Positions 41,201-51,089 of a stretch of DNA of 64,000 bases are shown here, piece after piece; position 1 is the stretch's first letter; every line of letters begins with the position of its first letter. The notes beneath the pieces were generated by a model. It ran no database searches. It was given only the letters and a program-made list of their open reading frames with translations, and was not told the origin of the DNA. Source of the stretch: Sergeia podlipaevii (Eukaryota > Euglenozoa > Kinetoplastea > Trypanosomatida > Trypanosomatidae); contig JASANZ010002260.1 of assembly GCA_030849805.1 (NCBI GenBank), positions 1 through 64,000 of the forward strand. Reading direction: 5' to 3'. Position numbers and translations under genes: made by a program.

Positions 41201-43833
41201 GGTGGCTGCATCTGCTTGGCAATGCCGCCACCGCTCGACTTGGAAGCAGAGATGGAAGGCTGGTACTGATTGGAGCGTGGCGTAGTACTGGCGGAGTTGT
41301 CAAGCGCACCGCAACCATCTTGCGGATACTGCTGCTGCTGCTCAAGAGGATCCTCACCTTGAATGAGGGCTAGTGGTCCTACAATGTTGTACACCGTGCC
41401 ATCCGGCGCGGTCATCTGCGGGTAGTCCACCTCTTCAAGCGGGATATCCTCCAGCATTGAAAGAGTCATGTGCTGGCTCGATGTAGAAGACATTTCATCC
41501 TGCGAAGCACCGCGCTTGTTCTTCTTCTTGGCGTTCGCGTTCTGCTCCTGAAGAATTAGCATAGTGGCCTCCTCGATCTTTCTCTGGCGGTCAGCAATGA
41601 GGCGCACCTGTGTGTCCTCGACCGACTCTACTCCAATCAGCTCTAGAAGCCTCCGGCAGCAGGCAGCGGCGTGAGTGTCTACCGCAACCCCAATGGACGC
41701 TAACTCGCTCACAGTGCTGTGGTGGAACTGCGTGTGGGCAACCGCAATATCCTCCAGGCAATGCAAACCTACCGCAAACAGCTCCTCAGCCGCCACGGTC
41801 GAACCTGCATGGACCAGCTTATCTGTGATCTGAGTGAAGTTCTCTTCCAACGCCATGAGAGCGTCTTCGTGATCTTTGCAGAACCCATACCGCTTTCGGT
41901 AAAACGCGCGTACAAAGTCAAGCGCTTCGGTAGCAGTTGTCGTGAGTTCCTGTGTTGCCCTATCGAAGGTGCGTAAGACGCTCTTGAAGCCGCTCAAAAC
42001 CGTTGCCTGGAAGAAGGCGTGGCTCTGCATCAGCCCACGCTCCACCGTCGCACTGAACCACTCCCCTTCGAGAATGATCATGTGAGAACACGTGTCAAGG
42101 ATAGAGTCTGCTTCAGCGTGGAATTGCGAGATAGAGGCCACCCCTTTGTACGTAAAGCGCTGAAAGCCTTCGTCAACGGCACTAGCATCCTCAACCCTAT
42201 AGCCAATGACGCCGCAGTGAAAGCTGAGGTTGGTTTCCACGTTGTCCGCACTCTGCTTCAAGTCCTCGTTTGCGCAAAGCACACTTCCAGGGGTCTCCTC
42301 TGGCCGATCTTCCTCCTTCGTCTCCACTGCCCCCACGGACGCCTGCACCAGTAACGACGGCTCGTCCTCAAGCGGGGTGAAGACCCACTCCATGGCCTGC
42401 AGCAGGGCACACTTGAGTTGCTGCGTGGCTTCGCTGCGGGCCCGCTCAGACTTCTTGATCTCCTCCGCCAGTGCCACACAAACAAAAAGGCTATTGCGCA
42501 GCACCACGTCAGCCTTCATGCGCCATTCATCTACCACTTCAGTTGGGTCAGTGGGGAAGACGTCGTTAAAGACATGAGGGTCGTAGTGGCGCAGCCACCC
42601 AGCTGCTGCAGAACCACCACAGGACAGCTGGCACTGTGTTGCGTACGAGGACTCTGTGAAAGCAGTGAGGGTGCTCTTATGGCTAGCAGAGGAAGACTGC
42701 GGTTCCTTCATCGTCAAAGCCTCATTTTTGCTGCCATCCTGCATCGCGGTGCCTGTACCCCCGTGGCCACTCCCCACATGTGTCTGGCGCTTCCTGCTTT
42801 GGTCAATAAGACTACCAGAGTCAAACGAGGTACGTAAAGACTTGACTACCACGCTGAGACTACGAAGGAAGTGTGTGGCGTCGCGTCGTGCCACCGCAGA
42901 CACCTCATGCACTCGCTCCACAAACGTTATACGACTTGCTGGCCGTCTAAATTGCACCGACTGCAAAAGCGTCCGTGTCCACCATAAGTGGCTACGTGCC
43001 ATGCCATCTAGCATGTCCGCGTACAACGCCTGCATCGAAGAGCTATACTGCTGCTGCTTGAGCACCTCGCGGTGAGAAAGCTGATACAAAAGCGTCTTGA
43101 TGGACAAGTAATTGTTTGCCACCTCCTCATTCACGCTGTGGATGACTCGCTGTGCCAGCGCATGTGAGCCGGTGATGGACGTGTAGCTGATCTTGGTCAA
43201 CGAAAGCATCAGCTCCCGTAGCGCGGATTCGGTTGACGCGCGGCGCCTCTTCTCCTCCTCCTCCATGACCGCCGCACACTGCGTTATCAGCTCCATCCTT
43301 GTCTGGCACATCCCTCGCAGCGCGACAGCCACGTGAAGAACGCGGAGTCGCTCTGCCTCCATACGCTCCTCACTCGCGGCAAAAACCTGCCCTACGTTGC
43401 CGCCGCCGCCTGCTATTCCTGCTGGGGTGATGAACGCACTGAGATCGTCGTCTACGCAGTGATATTCGTCGTGAAAGGGCGGGAGAATCGCCCCAGGCGG
43501 TACGTTTCCGCACTTTTGTGCGTAGTCGGCAAGAAACGCTGCGTGTTGTGCGTTCATTTCTCGCTCTGCCTCCAGCAGCGCAACAGTCTCGACGTGGCTT
43601 CGCTCTAGTCCTTCCTTCAACTCCTGTGCTCTCACCATTTGCCGCGTATCCGCATCCATGTTCAACGTCCCCGCCTCCTCTTGAAACGTGTTAAGTACCG
43701 CTCTGTACCGTGCCTCTAGCCTCTCCCGCAGCGCTGGGGGTCTGCCCGCAGCCGCCACGATGGCGCTGACATCTCGCATAGATGTCGGCGGAGAAGGTGC
43801 CGCTGCCCCAGCAGCAGCCCTTGCATTAGGCAT
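38242..43833 (-). CDS. CCDC180-like coiled-coil protein (probable axonemal)
   Basis: A protein of 1863 residues, mostly charged helix with long coiled-coil potential. The block HRRRPAAFQADIYEARVREL at about 991-1010 resembles the basic-then-D-I-x-x-V/A-R-x-x-E-L word of CCDC180 (DUF4455/DUF4456), a ciliary protein of animals and flagellated protists. A second family-like stretch is the helix around TQELTTTATEALDFVRAFYRKR. A Gln/Ser/Thr-rich low-complexity linker lies near residues 830-920. The ATG at 43833 is used because the frame extends upstream only to a GTG and a polar leader. No ATPase or enzyme motif is present. Role inferred: structural protein of the flagellum or basal body. The family call is from memory of the motif and should be tested by profile search. 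Confidence 0.55.
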   Translation of the reverse strand: MPNARAAAGAAAPSPPTSMRDVSAIVAAAGRPPALRERLEARYRAVLNTFQEEAGTLNMDADTRQMVRAQELKEGLERSHVETVALLEAEREMNAQHAAFLADYAQKCGNVPPGAILPPFHDEYHCVDDDLSAFITPAGIAGGGGNVGQVFAASEERMEAERLRVLHVAVALRGMCQTRMELITQCAAVMEEEEKRRRASTESALRELMLSLTKISYTSITGSHALAQRVIHSVNEEVANNYLSIKTLLYQLSHREVLKQQQYSSSMQALYADMLDGMARSHLWWTRTLLQSVQFRRPASRITFVERVHEVSAVARRDATHFLRSLSVVVKSLRTSFDSGSLIDQSRKRQTHVGSGHGGTGTAMQDGSKNEALTMKEPQSSSASHKSTLTAFTESSYATQCQLSCGGSAAAGWLRHYDPHVFNDVFPTDPTEVVDEWRMKADVVLRNSLFVCVALAEEIKKSERARSEATQQLKCALLQAMEWVFTPLEDEPSLLVQASVGAVETKEEDRPEETPGSVLCANEDLKQSADNVETNLSFHCGVIGYRVEDASAVDEGFQRFTYKGVASISQFHAEADSILDTCSHMIILEGEWFSATVERGLMQSHAFFQATVLSGFKSVLRTFDRATQELTTTATEALDFVRAFYRKRYGFCKDHEDALMALEENFTQITDKLVHAGSTVAAEELFAVGLHCLEDIAVAHTQFHHSTVSELASIGVAVDTHAAACCRRLLELIGVESVEDTQVRLIADRQRKIEEATMLILQEQNANAKKKNKRGASQDEMSSTSSQHMTLSMLEDIPLEEVDYPQMTAPDGTVYNIVGPLALIQGEDPLEQQQQYPQDGCGALDNSASTTPRSNQYQPSISASKSSGGGIAKQMQPPMSITKQQTPSSSLTKRRGKNAQQNNTGNRSEAVSMPTLAPEFIESYEPCFADTILDKENFIGAADAEAWCQLVRQELLNWVVNLSTSTHNRLTTYCTANKNTIDKETNEILRYHRRRPAAFQADIYEARVRELENQSNSSEKYCTRLRERMSKVEAMWENLHGNPAYAKTDRKLLAELDDLREKIGKTPSLSQLQVYDRRFSVLCAQYVEFFEQRSHQVSDSVHKHRDLMETECKHYLAERAIDVAAEEFAEGVTLEQAIAQDPLSQRVRDILAQLQVTTQSVERYIAEEYAARTKMVGETKSKHTAEVNRNTSELQLLSRLQELSARLRTHVQSRILLSNADESRLDAAVAKLEDRLARSLPSVDLAAFLRAVVQRDYALDPAVAAAAAATDGTAKAATDSEVFTAGLDGLSKDAVLNAEGQLHERLRASKVQLQRFMHTSDAAELLRVLDKLREELYTRGASLSALTYAVELAKIAPEYYIEPKPLPLGPDAASPVAQAQASNLPGRGIGGKKQKLQGSKAQQPVTQTVQYEPLPSVPTIESQVREWMHTFKTDAITAVQAHFSAYPDPTAITRRLPGLEGGSLDDLRVFIDSLGQAQEQRTAEHIAEATRTYHRYVHRVQVALLKAPQHLAAHVYAVSAQYMQSRVEDVMNVFGAFYSQSSTLKTRNKKSVKVSLGNKYSRERLLELSKRESARQQMTDEALIRFWGLVLREVQDEAGMHVARCVNAANTMFLFLKGIVTPEHLIPCEVELDTGHHRGLKHLMKMRSQSDKLRDLDAAAGGGAAAKRERRLQETIPLLKHEGKTSARDRALVGDSGLLPPVYNEMDYAGIPLYTFKPLDAFSEAHPAFAIPPPISAGAYYPAGLETAASEPLAQPSSQRGGVRSGVAAGGKWRSVLETVEDAPVLSPSFVVPSTRVYQDTIALTRQSVNVLQAVAQEVVEEVDHSFDAWGQREAQWAQSWALTMDRLANGNVVSGSMDTANS

Positions 43834-44402
43834 TTCTGACTCTCTATCTATTCGTCCTTGATGTTCTTCCACGAAGCTGCTTTTTTTTTTCTTTTCTTTT
43901 TTTATCAGGTAAATGTATGTTTCTATCTCGTTCTCGTTGCACTCCCTTCAAACGTTGCAATGAGCCGCACACACACACACAAAAAAAAAAAAGGCACAAC
44001 AGTAGCAAACAAAAAATGTTACTTGAACGCGTGTGCAAATGCAAAAATAATAAATTCCATGCAGAGAAAAAAGAAAAATGAAGAAAAAAAAATGGTGTTG
44101 AAAAATGGAGCAAATGGCGGGATATCCATGCCTGCCCACTCTGGAAAAAAAAAAAAATGGGCACATATACAGAAAAGAAAATGTTTCCTAATCTATATTG
44201 GCAAAAGGTACGCATTTTATGAGTTTGTAATGTTATGGCTAATTAATCGAAATATGTTTAAGGCATTTTTAAAAAGGGGGAGAAAAATAGCACTAGCTAG
44301 GCTAGTAACTCTCCCCCCCCCCCTTCCCTCTCCCTCCTCTCTCCCTACTCTCTCACACACACACATATATATATATACTCACCCTACCTCTCATGAACGC
44401 TC
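43834..44402. other. Intergenic region
   Basis: No gene seen. A-rich on the + strand (pyrimidine tracts for the CCDC180-like gene) and a C11 run at 44313-44323 in the 3' UTR of the AAA+ gene, followed by (AC)n and (TA)n. Confidence 0.6.
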
Positions 44403-47003
44403 TCACATGTCGTCAAACGCATTTGTGAGAACTCTCTGAAAAGACTCCGCCACATCACTACAAGAAGTCTCATCGCCGCCAGTAGGCGCTTCTGATCCTC
44501 CCCACACTTCAACCAGACGCAGCATCACCTCACGCACAGCAGCAACCACCTCTGCGGCGGAAAGTGGCCTTTCACCGCGTGTGCCGTCTGCAGGCTGTGC
44601 CTTTAGCAAGAACGTGTCGACAGCACTCTGCGCCATCTCCCGCAGGATCACCAAGGTAGGGGCGGCATCATGGCTAGAAGTGCTGGACTGCAGCAAGCGC
44701 TCCGCACACTCCATGATGCGCGCAACCATGACCTCTCCCGCCACCGCTGACGTAGGTGGAGAAAGCGTGATGTGCACGTCCAGACGTCCTGGCCTGCGCA
44801 CTGCTGCATCCAGGCTCTCCATACTAGGCGCGGAAGCCACCACCACCACTACCTTCTGTCGCTGTGTACTATCACCGCCACCGCCGCCAATGCCATCCAT
44901 CTCTGTGAGAAGTGTGCTCAGTGTACGGTCCGTGGTGGTGTTGGTCTCAGTACTAACGCGTCCGCGAGGCGGTGCGAGAGCGTCAAGGTTGTCAAGGAAC
45001 AGAGCAGTGGGGGCGAGCGCGCGAGCGGTGGCGAACACCGCCGCAATATTCTTCTCAGACTTGCCAACTTCCTTTTCAATGAGCGAGAGCCCATCCACCA
45101 CCATCACGTGCACGCCACCGCGGATAGCGGACGGTGACGACGACGCACCGGAGGAGGAAGAAGCACCACGAAGCCGCTGAGCAAGCGCAGAGAGCAGCGC
45201 CGTCTTGCCGCTGCCACTCGAGCCGATAAGAAGAGCACCCTTCGCGCATGGTACGTTGAAGGCGTGAAGAAGTGGAAGGTGGGCAAGCGGCCACACGACC
45301 AGCTCCTCCAGCGCACTAATCGCCTCACTCACGCCAAAAAGATGACCATATTCAGAAGGGAACTTCTCAACTGCGCCGCGCGTCTTGTCTGCCCCCTCCT
45401 TGGCTTTCCGTTCGTCTCTGCCCTGCTGAAAAGTTCGCAGCTGTGCCCTCATGTCCGCCGCGTCAACGTGAAGGAGCTGATCGACGGTGAGGGCCGCCAA
45501 CCTCTCCGAGAGCTGCCCCAGCTGCCACCGGGGGTACTCGCCAGCCTCATCCACCGCTGCCGCTGCAGCAGTGCCCTCCTTCTGCGTTGATTCCACGTTG
45601 TTGTCGTCGTCGTCTTGCTGACGTGGTGATGGTGAGCATCGACTCAACGTGTGCTGCAAAAAGGCAAGGCGCTCCTCCTCTGTAGGCACTGCCAGGTGCA
45701 CGCGCCTTCCAGCAAGGCGCCTCAGCAGTGAAGTCGGCATCAAACTAATATCTGTGGCGGTGCAACACACCAGCATCATCACACCACGTAGTACTTTCAT
45801 GTCTATCTCAATCCCCTGCTCGGACCCAGCGGTTTCAGCAGAAAAGCACTGGCTCTCTGTGATAGCATCCAGGCTGACACATAGCTGCCACGTTACCGCT
45901 GCGGTGAGGGGGTTCCCTCCTTGCTCTGTCAGTAGGTCGACGTGCTCCAGGTATACACACACGACCGCCCTATCTCCCGATGCCAAAACCTTTCTTGGCG
46001 CGCGGGTAGGAGGGACGCGGAGCGTGACGCGAATTGCCTCCACGGCCTCTCGCACGTCCCGCGCAAGAAGCTCCGCCATGTTGAGCCAGCGGTGCTCAAG
46101 CACGCATACCCCGCCCACGTTGGGTCCCGTGGCGTCCTGCCTCGCATTCGCTTTCTTGCTACGGTGTCGCCGCTTGGCTGCCGCTGCTGTGGTGCTAAAC
46201 TGCTTGGCGTGAGCCACAATGCCTTCCGCGAGCCTTCGCATCAGGGTTGCTTTGCCAGTGCCAGGGCCACCAGAGAGAAGAATAGAAAAGAGTGAGGCGA
46301 TAGGTACAGAAGGACGCAATGATGTAGAACCTTGAAGCGAGCTCAAGTGCGTAGCAACGCAGCGGCAGATATCGGCATACTGGCTGGTGTGAAAAGTAAA
46401 ACTAGAAGAAGAAGAAGAGGAACACAAAGCACCGTCAGTGCTCGCCTTACACAGCTGTCCCGCACCTCTACTACTACTACTACACTGAGAGATGCAACGC
46501 GCACACAGCGGAGCCGGTGTAATGCGAATTCTGTTCTCGCGCGCTAATTCGGCTGGAGACTTCCCCTCCTCCAGCGCAGCCTCGCTTCTCGAACACCACA
46601 CACGAAGTCGCATCGTCGTTCCAGAAAATGGATTATACACCTCGACATACACCACTCCTACCCCTTCCTCACCGGCCCACGCCTCCCGTGTGTCTTCTAT
46701 TGCCTCCGCCCATGTTGCCGTCATAAACGCAGAACGACCCAGACGAGAGAGTCCTATTGTCTTGTCTATTGTCACAGAAAGTGAAGCCAATGCATCATCC
46801 GTCGTGCTGACAGCAGCCTTTCCCTCACTTTGCGTTGAGCCTGTGTGACAGACACAGGGAGAGGCAAATAGTGGCACAGGCTCCGCCGTGATACTAGCAA
46901 AGAAGGACCGCTCAGGGGATAGAGGATGCTCATGTAACTCACTCAGTGATGGCCACCATGGCGTGGTCGCCCATACTATGAGCGAGTCCGTGTGCCCCGA
47001 CAT
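44403..47003 (-). CDS. Tandem AAA+ ATPase-fold protein with degenerate active sites
   Basis: A protein of 866 residues with two AAA+ modules after an N-terminal domain of about 200 residues. D1: Walker A GPGTGK at 246-251 is followed by Ala252 where Ser/Thr normally binds magnesium, and the Walker B position reads VYLEH (Glu353-His354 in place of Asp-Glu). D2: Walker A GSSGSGKT at 594-601 is intact, but Walker B is FLDN, with Asn672 replacing the catalytic Glu. The TEMDG element and the RRPGRLD second-region-of-homology word are present. The layout fits type II AAA+ proteins (PEX1/PEX6, NVL, AFG2/SPATA5L1); TEMDG points away from a typical PEX1 D2, and I cannot decide. If the reading is right it binds ATP at most in D2 and is probably a partner subunit, not a motor. 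Start is the ATG at 47003. Confidence 0.8.
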   Translation of the reverse strand: MSGHTDSLIVWATTPWWPSLSELHEHPLSPERSFFASITAEPVPLFASPCVCHTGSTQSEGKAAVSTTDDALASLSVTIDKTIGLSRLGRSAFMTATWAEAIEDTREAWAGEEGVGVVYVEVYNPFSGTTMRLRVWCSRSEAALEEGKSPAELARENRIRITPAPLCARCISQCSSSSRGAGQLCKASTDGALCSSSSSSSFTFHTSQYADICRCVATHLSSLQGSTSLRPSVPIASLFSILLSGGPGTGKATLMRRLAEGIVAHAKQFSTTAAAAKRRHRSKKANARQDATGPNVGGVCVLEHRWLNMAELLARDVREAVEAIRVTLRVPPTRAPRKVLASGDRAVVCVYLEHVDLLTEQGGNPLTAAVTWQLCVSLDAITESQCFSAETAGSEQGIEIDMKVLRGVMMLVCCTATDISLMPTSLLRRLAGRRVHLAVPTEEERLAFLQHTLSRCSPSPRQQDDDDNNVESTQKEGTAAAAAVDEAGEYPRWQLGQLSERLAALTVDQLLHVDAADMRAQLRTFQQGRDERKAKEGADKTRGAVEKFPSEYGHLFGVSEAISALEELVVWPLAHLPLLHAFNVPCAKGALLIGSSGSGKTALLSALAQRLRGASSSSGASSSPSAIRGGVHVMVVDGLSLIEKEVGKSEKNIAAVFATARALAPTALFLDNLDALAPPRGRVSTETNTTTDRTLSTLLTEMDGIGGGGGDSTQRQKVVVVVASAPSMESLDAAVRRPGRLDVHITLSPPTSAVAGEVMVARIMECAERLLQSSTSSHDAAPTLVILREMAQSAVDTFLLKAQPADGTRGERPLSAAEVVAAVREVMLRLVEVWGGSEAPTGGDETSCSDVAESFQRVLTNAFDDM

Positions 47004-47671
47004 GGAGGGGAAGGACGAGCAATTACCTAGTATACGTGTCTTATTATATATATTTTTTATTTAAAAAAGTGCTTCGCGTGACAGTATTCTTCTTTTTCGA
47101 AAAAGTTGATATAGCGTTTCGTGCTGCTCGCTATTGTACTGGATTAAGAATCTGTATATCGCTTACATACAAAGAAGTAACGAGATTTGAGAGAGTAAAC
47201 AATAAACACATATATATATATATAATTAGAGTACAAGTGCTTGACAGTAGTAACGACAAGTTTACAGAAGAGGAAAGAGAAAAAGGGAAAAAGAACCCGC
47301 GAAAGCGTTTTTTTTCTTCTTTTTAATGACAACAGCGCTAGTATTCTATAAATAAAAAAAATAAGCACAAAAAAAAATGATACGCATAACACAACAGGGA
47401 AAGGAATATATGTAATCAAACAAAAATAATAATAATAAGCCCATACTAGCTCTATCTCTGTATAGAAATAGGTATATCATCACGAACGTACACACAAAGT
47501 AAAAAAAATACAGGAAGGGCGCCTTTCATACGCAGTCCCCACCAATTCCATTTCCTCCTTTCTTCTTCAGTGGTTTGAGCCTTGTGTATTGTTTTGCTTT
47601 TCGCTTTTTTTTTTTTTTCAAAGAAAAGCTTGTCAGGCAACTTCTACTATTGAGCGCCTCTCCCGTTATCG
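47004..47671. other. Intergenic region
   Basis: No gene seen. T-rich then A-rich tracts, (TA)n near 47210-47225 and (AAT)n near 47425-47437. Confidence 0.6.
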
Positions 47672-49627
47672 TCAGGGGAGCACGCCGCCAATACCACCGC
47701 CATTGCCAAGCCCATTCCATGACCACTTAGCAGAAGCAGCTGCAATTACACTCACGAGTGCCACGCTAGCCAGTAAAACGACTCTCTGAACGTTGCGCTG
47801 CTTCGCCGGGTTGCGCCACTCACGAGGTAGCAACGCCCAGAGCAACCGCAGTGCTGCGTTACGTGTGCGCTGGTTTGCCAACATACCAAGCTTGCACACA
47901 TCGCCCTTCATGAAATTCTGCTGCTGCTCCTTCACAACGTCCAGGTACTGTTCACGGAGGGCAGTCGCGCGCTGAAGAAGTTTATTTACTTCACCCAATG
48001 GCATTGTATTGAGGTAAACACGAGGAAGTTCAGTTAGCTGCGCGTATACCTGAGCCATGAGCACGAGGCTGTCCCCGTCCACGCCCATGTCCTCCGAAGC
48101 AAGCTTCACCGCCATAATGGTATCTAAAATGCGCTGCTTTTCACCAATAATGAAGGCCGCAGTCACAAACACTACACCCAGTTCATCCGGAGGTGCAATA
48201 CAATAATCAAAAATGCGGCCGAGCACCTTTGTGTCGGTGACGCAATGTGTATACCACGTGATGATCCACGACACGGCATAGTGAGACTCAGGTGCCACTC
48301 CACACTCCTCCAGGGCAGCCGCTAGTGCAGGGTCGGACTCTGCAATGAGCGCATGCATGGCGTAGAGCATCCCCTCTGAGTGGGTGAGTTTCTTTTCACT
48401 AAAAGTGTGCCAGCGAGTGCGCAGTAAGCTCTCGCACACCGACACGACAATCTCAATCGGGGCGTGTGGCGAGAGTACGTACATCACGTATCCCATTAAC
48501 TCATGCAGGCCTTGATAATAAAAGCGGGTCTTGTTGTGTGCCAGAATACGTAGCAGCATCACTTTAAGTTGCTTCCTCCGCTTCTCCCGCTCCACTGTAT
48601 CTGGGTAAAGTGTCCAGAGGGAACGCAGGATGTCCGCCTCGACGACGCGCGCTTGGCAGTTCTCAGGAAGACGGTACACTGCAGGTCGTGGCGCTACGTG
48701 TGCTGCTCTGAATGGTGGAAACAAAGATGCGTTGTTGTGGCTCGCAGGAAGACCACCACCGGTGCTGGTATCTACACTCAAACCATTGGTCCCACCTCGA
48801 TCTATCGTGGGCGAGTGCGACGTTCTTGCACCTTCGGCAGCACTATCCCGTCCATCTACGTCATGATGTGCCCCTGCGATGCTCGAAGGGAATACAGCAG
48901 CAGCAGCAGCAGCAGCAGCGCTTTCACCTTTCACTCGTAGTGATTTTTGTGACAAAGCTCTACGTCGTACAGGCGAGTAGACGTCACTGCCTTCACGCTC
49001 CAAAGACTCCGCCGCTGTAGGTTCCACTGAACTACGGCGATTCGGGCGTGGCAGCCTCTGCACCACCCGCCGACCTTCCGATGGGGCTGCGGAAGAAGTC
49101 TTGGGGGAGTGCGTGGGAGAGTTCCCCGTCGTGTCTGTCATTCCATGCACTGAAGCAAATGAGCTGCCTGAAGCCGGCTGCCGCACCCTACGCAAAACGA
49201 CGCTGCTGCTGCTGCTGGTGGAACTGGTTCTATTTTTTGTAGAATCCGCAGTTGATGTGCCGCCGCCCTCCTCCTCCTCTCCGGCACCGTCGTGTACGTC
49301 GCTCTCTTTCATGGCCGTATCCCCAGCACGCCCTGCGTCCCCAGTCTCTTGCTCAGCAGCAGAGGCAGTATAAGAGGCGAGGTCTGTTGCGATGACCGTC
49401 TCCACCAAGTATGGCACTACATGAAGCGCGCCGCGGTCGGCCCCCAGCACCATATCGCGCCATACACTGGCACGGACCACATCGAACTCAAGTCCTTCTT
49501 GCACGCATTGCAGGCGGCACTCCTCGATATATTCCTTTGCAGACAACGTGGACTTGAGGGCGTTCATACGTCCAAGCAGCTTCTTCTTCTGGCGTTCGCA
49601 CTCTGGAGAGTCATCGTGGAGAGTCAT
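47672..49627 (-). CDS. TBC1D20-like membrane-anchored RabGAP
   Basis: A protein of 651 residues. The first 280 are low-complexity (Ser, Thr, Ala, Arg), including a CAG-coded poly-Ala near 48897-48918. The TBC domain covers about 300-560. Its arginine finger VEADILR has Asp332 and Arg335, and the glutamine finger YYQG has Gln372, so the dual-finger GAP chemistry is intact. The later stretch SWIITWYTH is typical of the TBC1D20/Gyp8 branch. A hydrophobic segment at about 614-634 near the C-terminus should be a tail anchor; TBC1D20 and Gyp8 also end in membrane segments and act on Rab1/Ypt1 at the ER and early secretory pathway. The same role is inferred here. Start is the ATG at 49627. Confidence 0.85.
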   Translation of the reverse strand: MTLHDDSPECERQKKKLLGRMNALKSTLSAKEYIEECRLQCVQEGLEFDVVRASVWRDMVLGADRGALHVVPYLVETVIATDLASYTASAAEQETGDAGRAGDTAMKESDVHDGAGEEEEGGGTSTADSTKNRTSSTSSSSSVVLRRVRQPASGSSFASVHGMTDTTGNSPTHSPKTSSAAPSEGRRVVQRLPRPNRRSSVEPTAAESLEREGSDVYSPVRRRALSQKSLRVKGESAAAAAAAAVFPSSIAGAHHDVDGRDSAAEGARTSHSPTIDRGGTNGLSVDTSTGGGLPASHNNASLFPPFRAAHVAPRPAVYRLPENCQARVVEADILRSLWTLYPDTVEREKRRKQLKVMLLRILAHNKTRFYYQGLHELMGYVMYVLSPHAPIEIVVSVCESLLRTRWHTFSEKKLTHSEGMLYAMHALIAESDPALAAALEECGVAPESHYAVSWIITWYTHCVTDTKVLGRIFDYCIAPPDELGVVFVTAAFIIGEKQRILDTIMAVKLASEDMGVDGDSLVLMAQVYAQLTELPRVYLNTMPLGEVNKLLQRATALREQYLDVVKEQQQNFMKGDVCKLGMLANQRTRNAALRLLWALLPREWRNPAKQRNVQRVVLLASVALVSVIAAASAKWSWNGLGNGGGIGGVLP

Positions 49628-51089
49628 TCATATAGCAATCAAATCACAGAAATACGAAGAGATAAAAAAAATAGATATGGAAAAAAAATAGTACAATACA
49701 AAAAGAAAGCAAAGCAAAAAAAAAAAAGGGGATGGTTCTACGTACGCAACAAACCAAGGGAAAAAAAAAAAATACCTTAAGGGAGAATAAAAAAAGGTCT
49801 AGAGATAAAAAAAAAACGCAAGTTTAAAAGGGAAAAGAATGAAAGGGGAGAAATATTAGCAAATTCTTCTACCTTTAAGATATTTTTTTGTGTATATATA
49901 TGCTCGTATTAAATGATAATAATAAATATCTCTCAAAAGAAGAGGAAGGGAATGCAAAAATGTATTGGCGGTGCACTGGTAATCAAGACTGTTGCTTAAT
50001 CCTTCTACCTACCTGAAAAGTGTGCTTTTTCTGTTGTGCAATGATTTCTAGTAGATCATCCGTTAAATATATATCAAACGCAGTTTAGCGGCAAAAAAAA
50101 GGGAAAAGAAAGAACGAAAAAAAAAAATAGAGAAACATAAAGTGGTGGCATCACAATGATCCAATACATATTTTGAGCAATCAAGTACTCCCATAGTGCT
50201 TGTGTTTACAGCAAACGAGAAGAAGAGAAATTGTAGGAAGATCATCTCTCAGGCATGTGTACAAACTTGTCATCAGAAACAAAAAAAAAATGCTTCTTTT
50301 TTCCATCAAGTTGCTATGCACAACAACTTCCGCTGAGCAGATGCATGAAAGTGTGTACATTCAAAGTAAAAAATAATTGTCTTCACTTTTCAGGAGTATT
50401 TTTTTTTTCTTTAAGGTGGTACTCAACCTTTTTTGTCTGTTTGTAGCGAACTTCCGCAGTGAAAAAGGTGTATCCCCCCCCAGCTCATGCATATTTCTCC
50501 CCCCGCTACAGACGACACAACAAAAAATAAATGGAATAATAACAATAATAACAATAACAATAACCTCGAGGTAGCAAAACGTACCGTCTCACCAACACAA
50601 CACAGAAAAAAAAAAGGATGACTCGGAACAGTCAAACGACAATAAAAAAAAAAGACAAAAGTGAAAAATGCGATCAGAAATAAGCAAAAAAAAAGAAAGA
50701 GAGGAAAAGGAGGGAAAAAAAAACGTCAGAAACATCAGCGACGCGACATATTTGCTGTTAGCAGAAATTCAAATATATATTGAAAATAGCAACAATAAAA
50801 AGAAATAATAATAATAATAATAATGCAGAAAAAAATATGAAAGCAAAAGAGACCCGTGTAAAACAATGTAAAAAAAAAAAAAAAAGAGTCCAATTGCAAC
50901 ATCGCGTGTATTCACGCACTTGTGGTCCAGTGCATTCCTCGTCACCCCCTTCTCACCCGCATCCCTTCTACTACCCTTTTCCTCTGCTTCTTCATTTTTA
51001 TAAAGAGAAAAAAGAAAAGAACTAATGTGGACTGTGTATTGCTCATGTTACATTAAGGTCTATCATCGCTCTCTCTCTCTTTCATACCT
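49628..51089. other. Intergenic region, 1.5 kb
   Basis: No gene seen. AT-rich with repeated poly-A runs, an (AAT)n array at 50805-50825 and a C8 run at 50474-50481. Open frames are short and repeat-derived. Confidence 0.6.

Noticed and set aside
44403..47003. Firm call of PEX1 or PEX6 for the AAA+ gene
   Set aside because: Only the general type II AAA+ layout is visible; the D2 TEMDG word and degenerate Walker motifs do not single out either peroxin.
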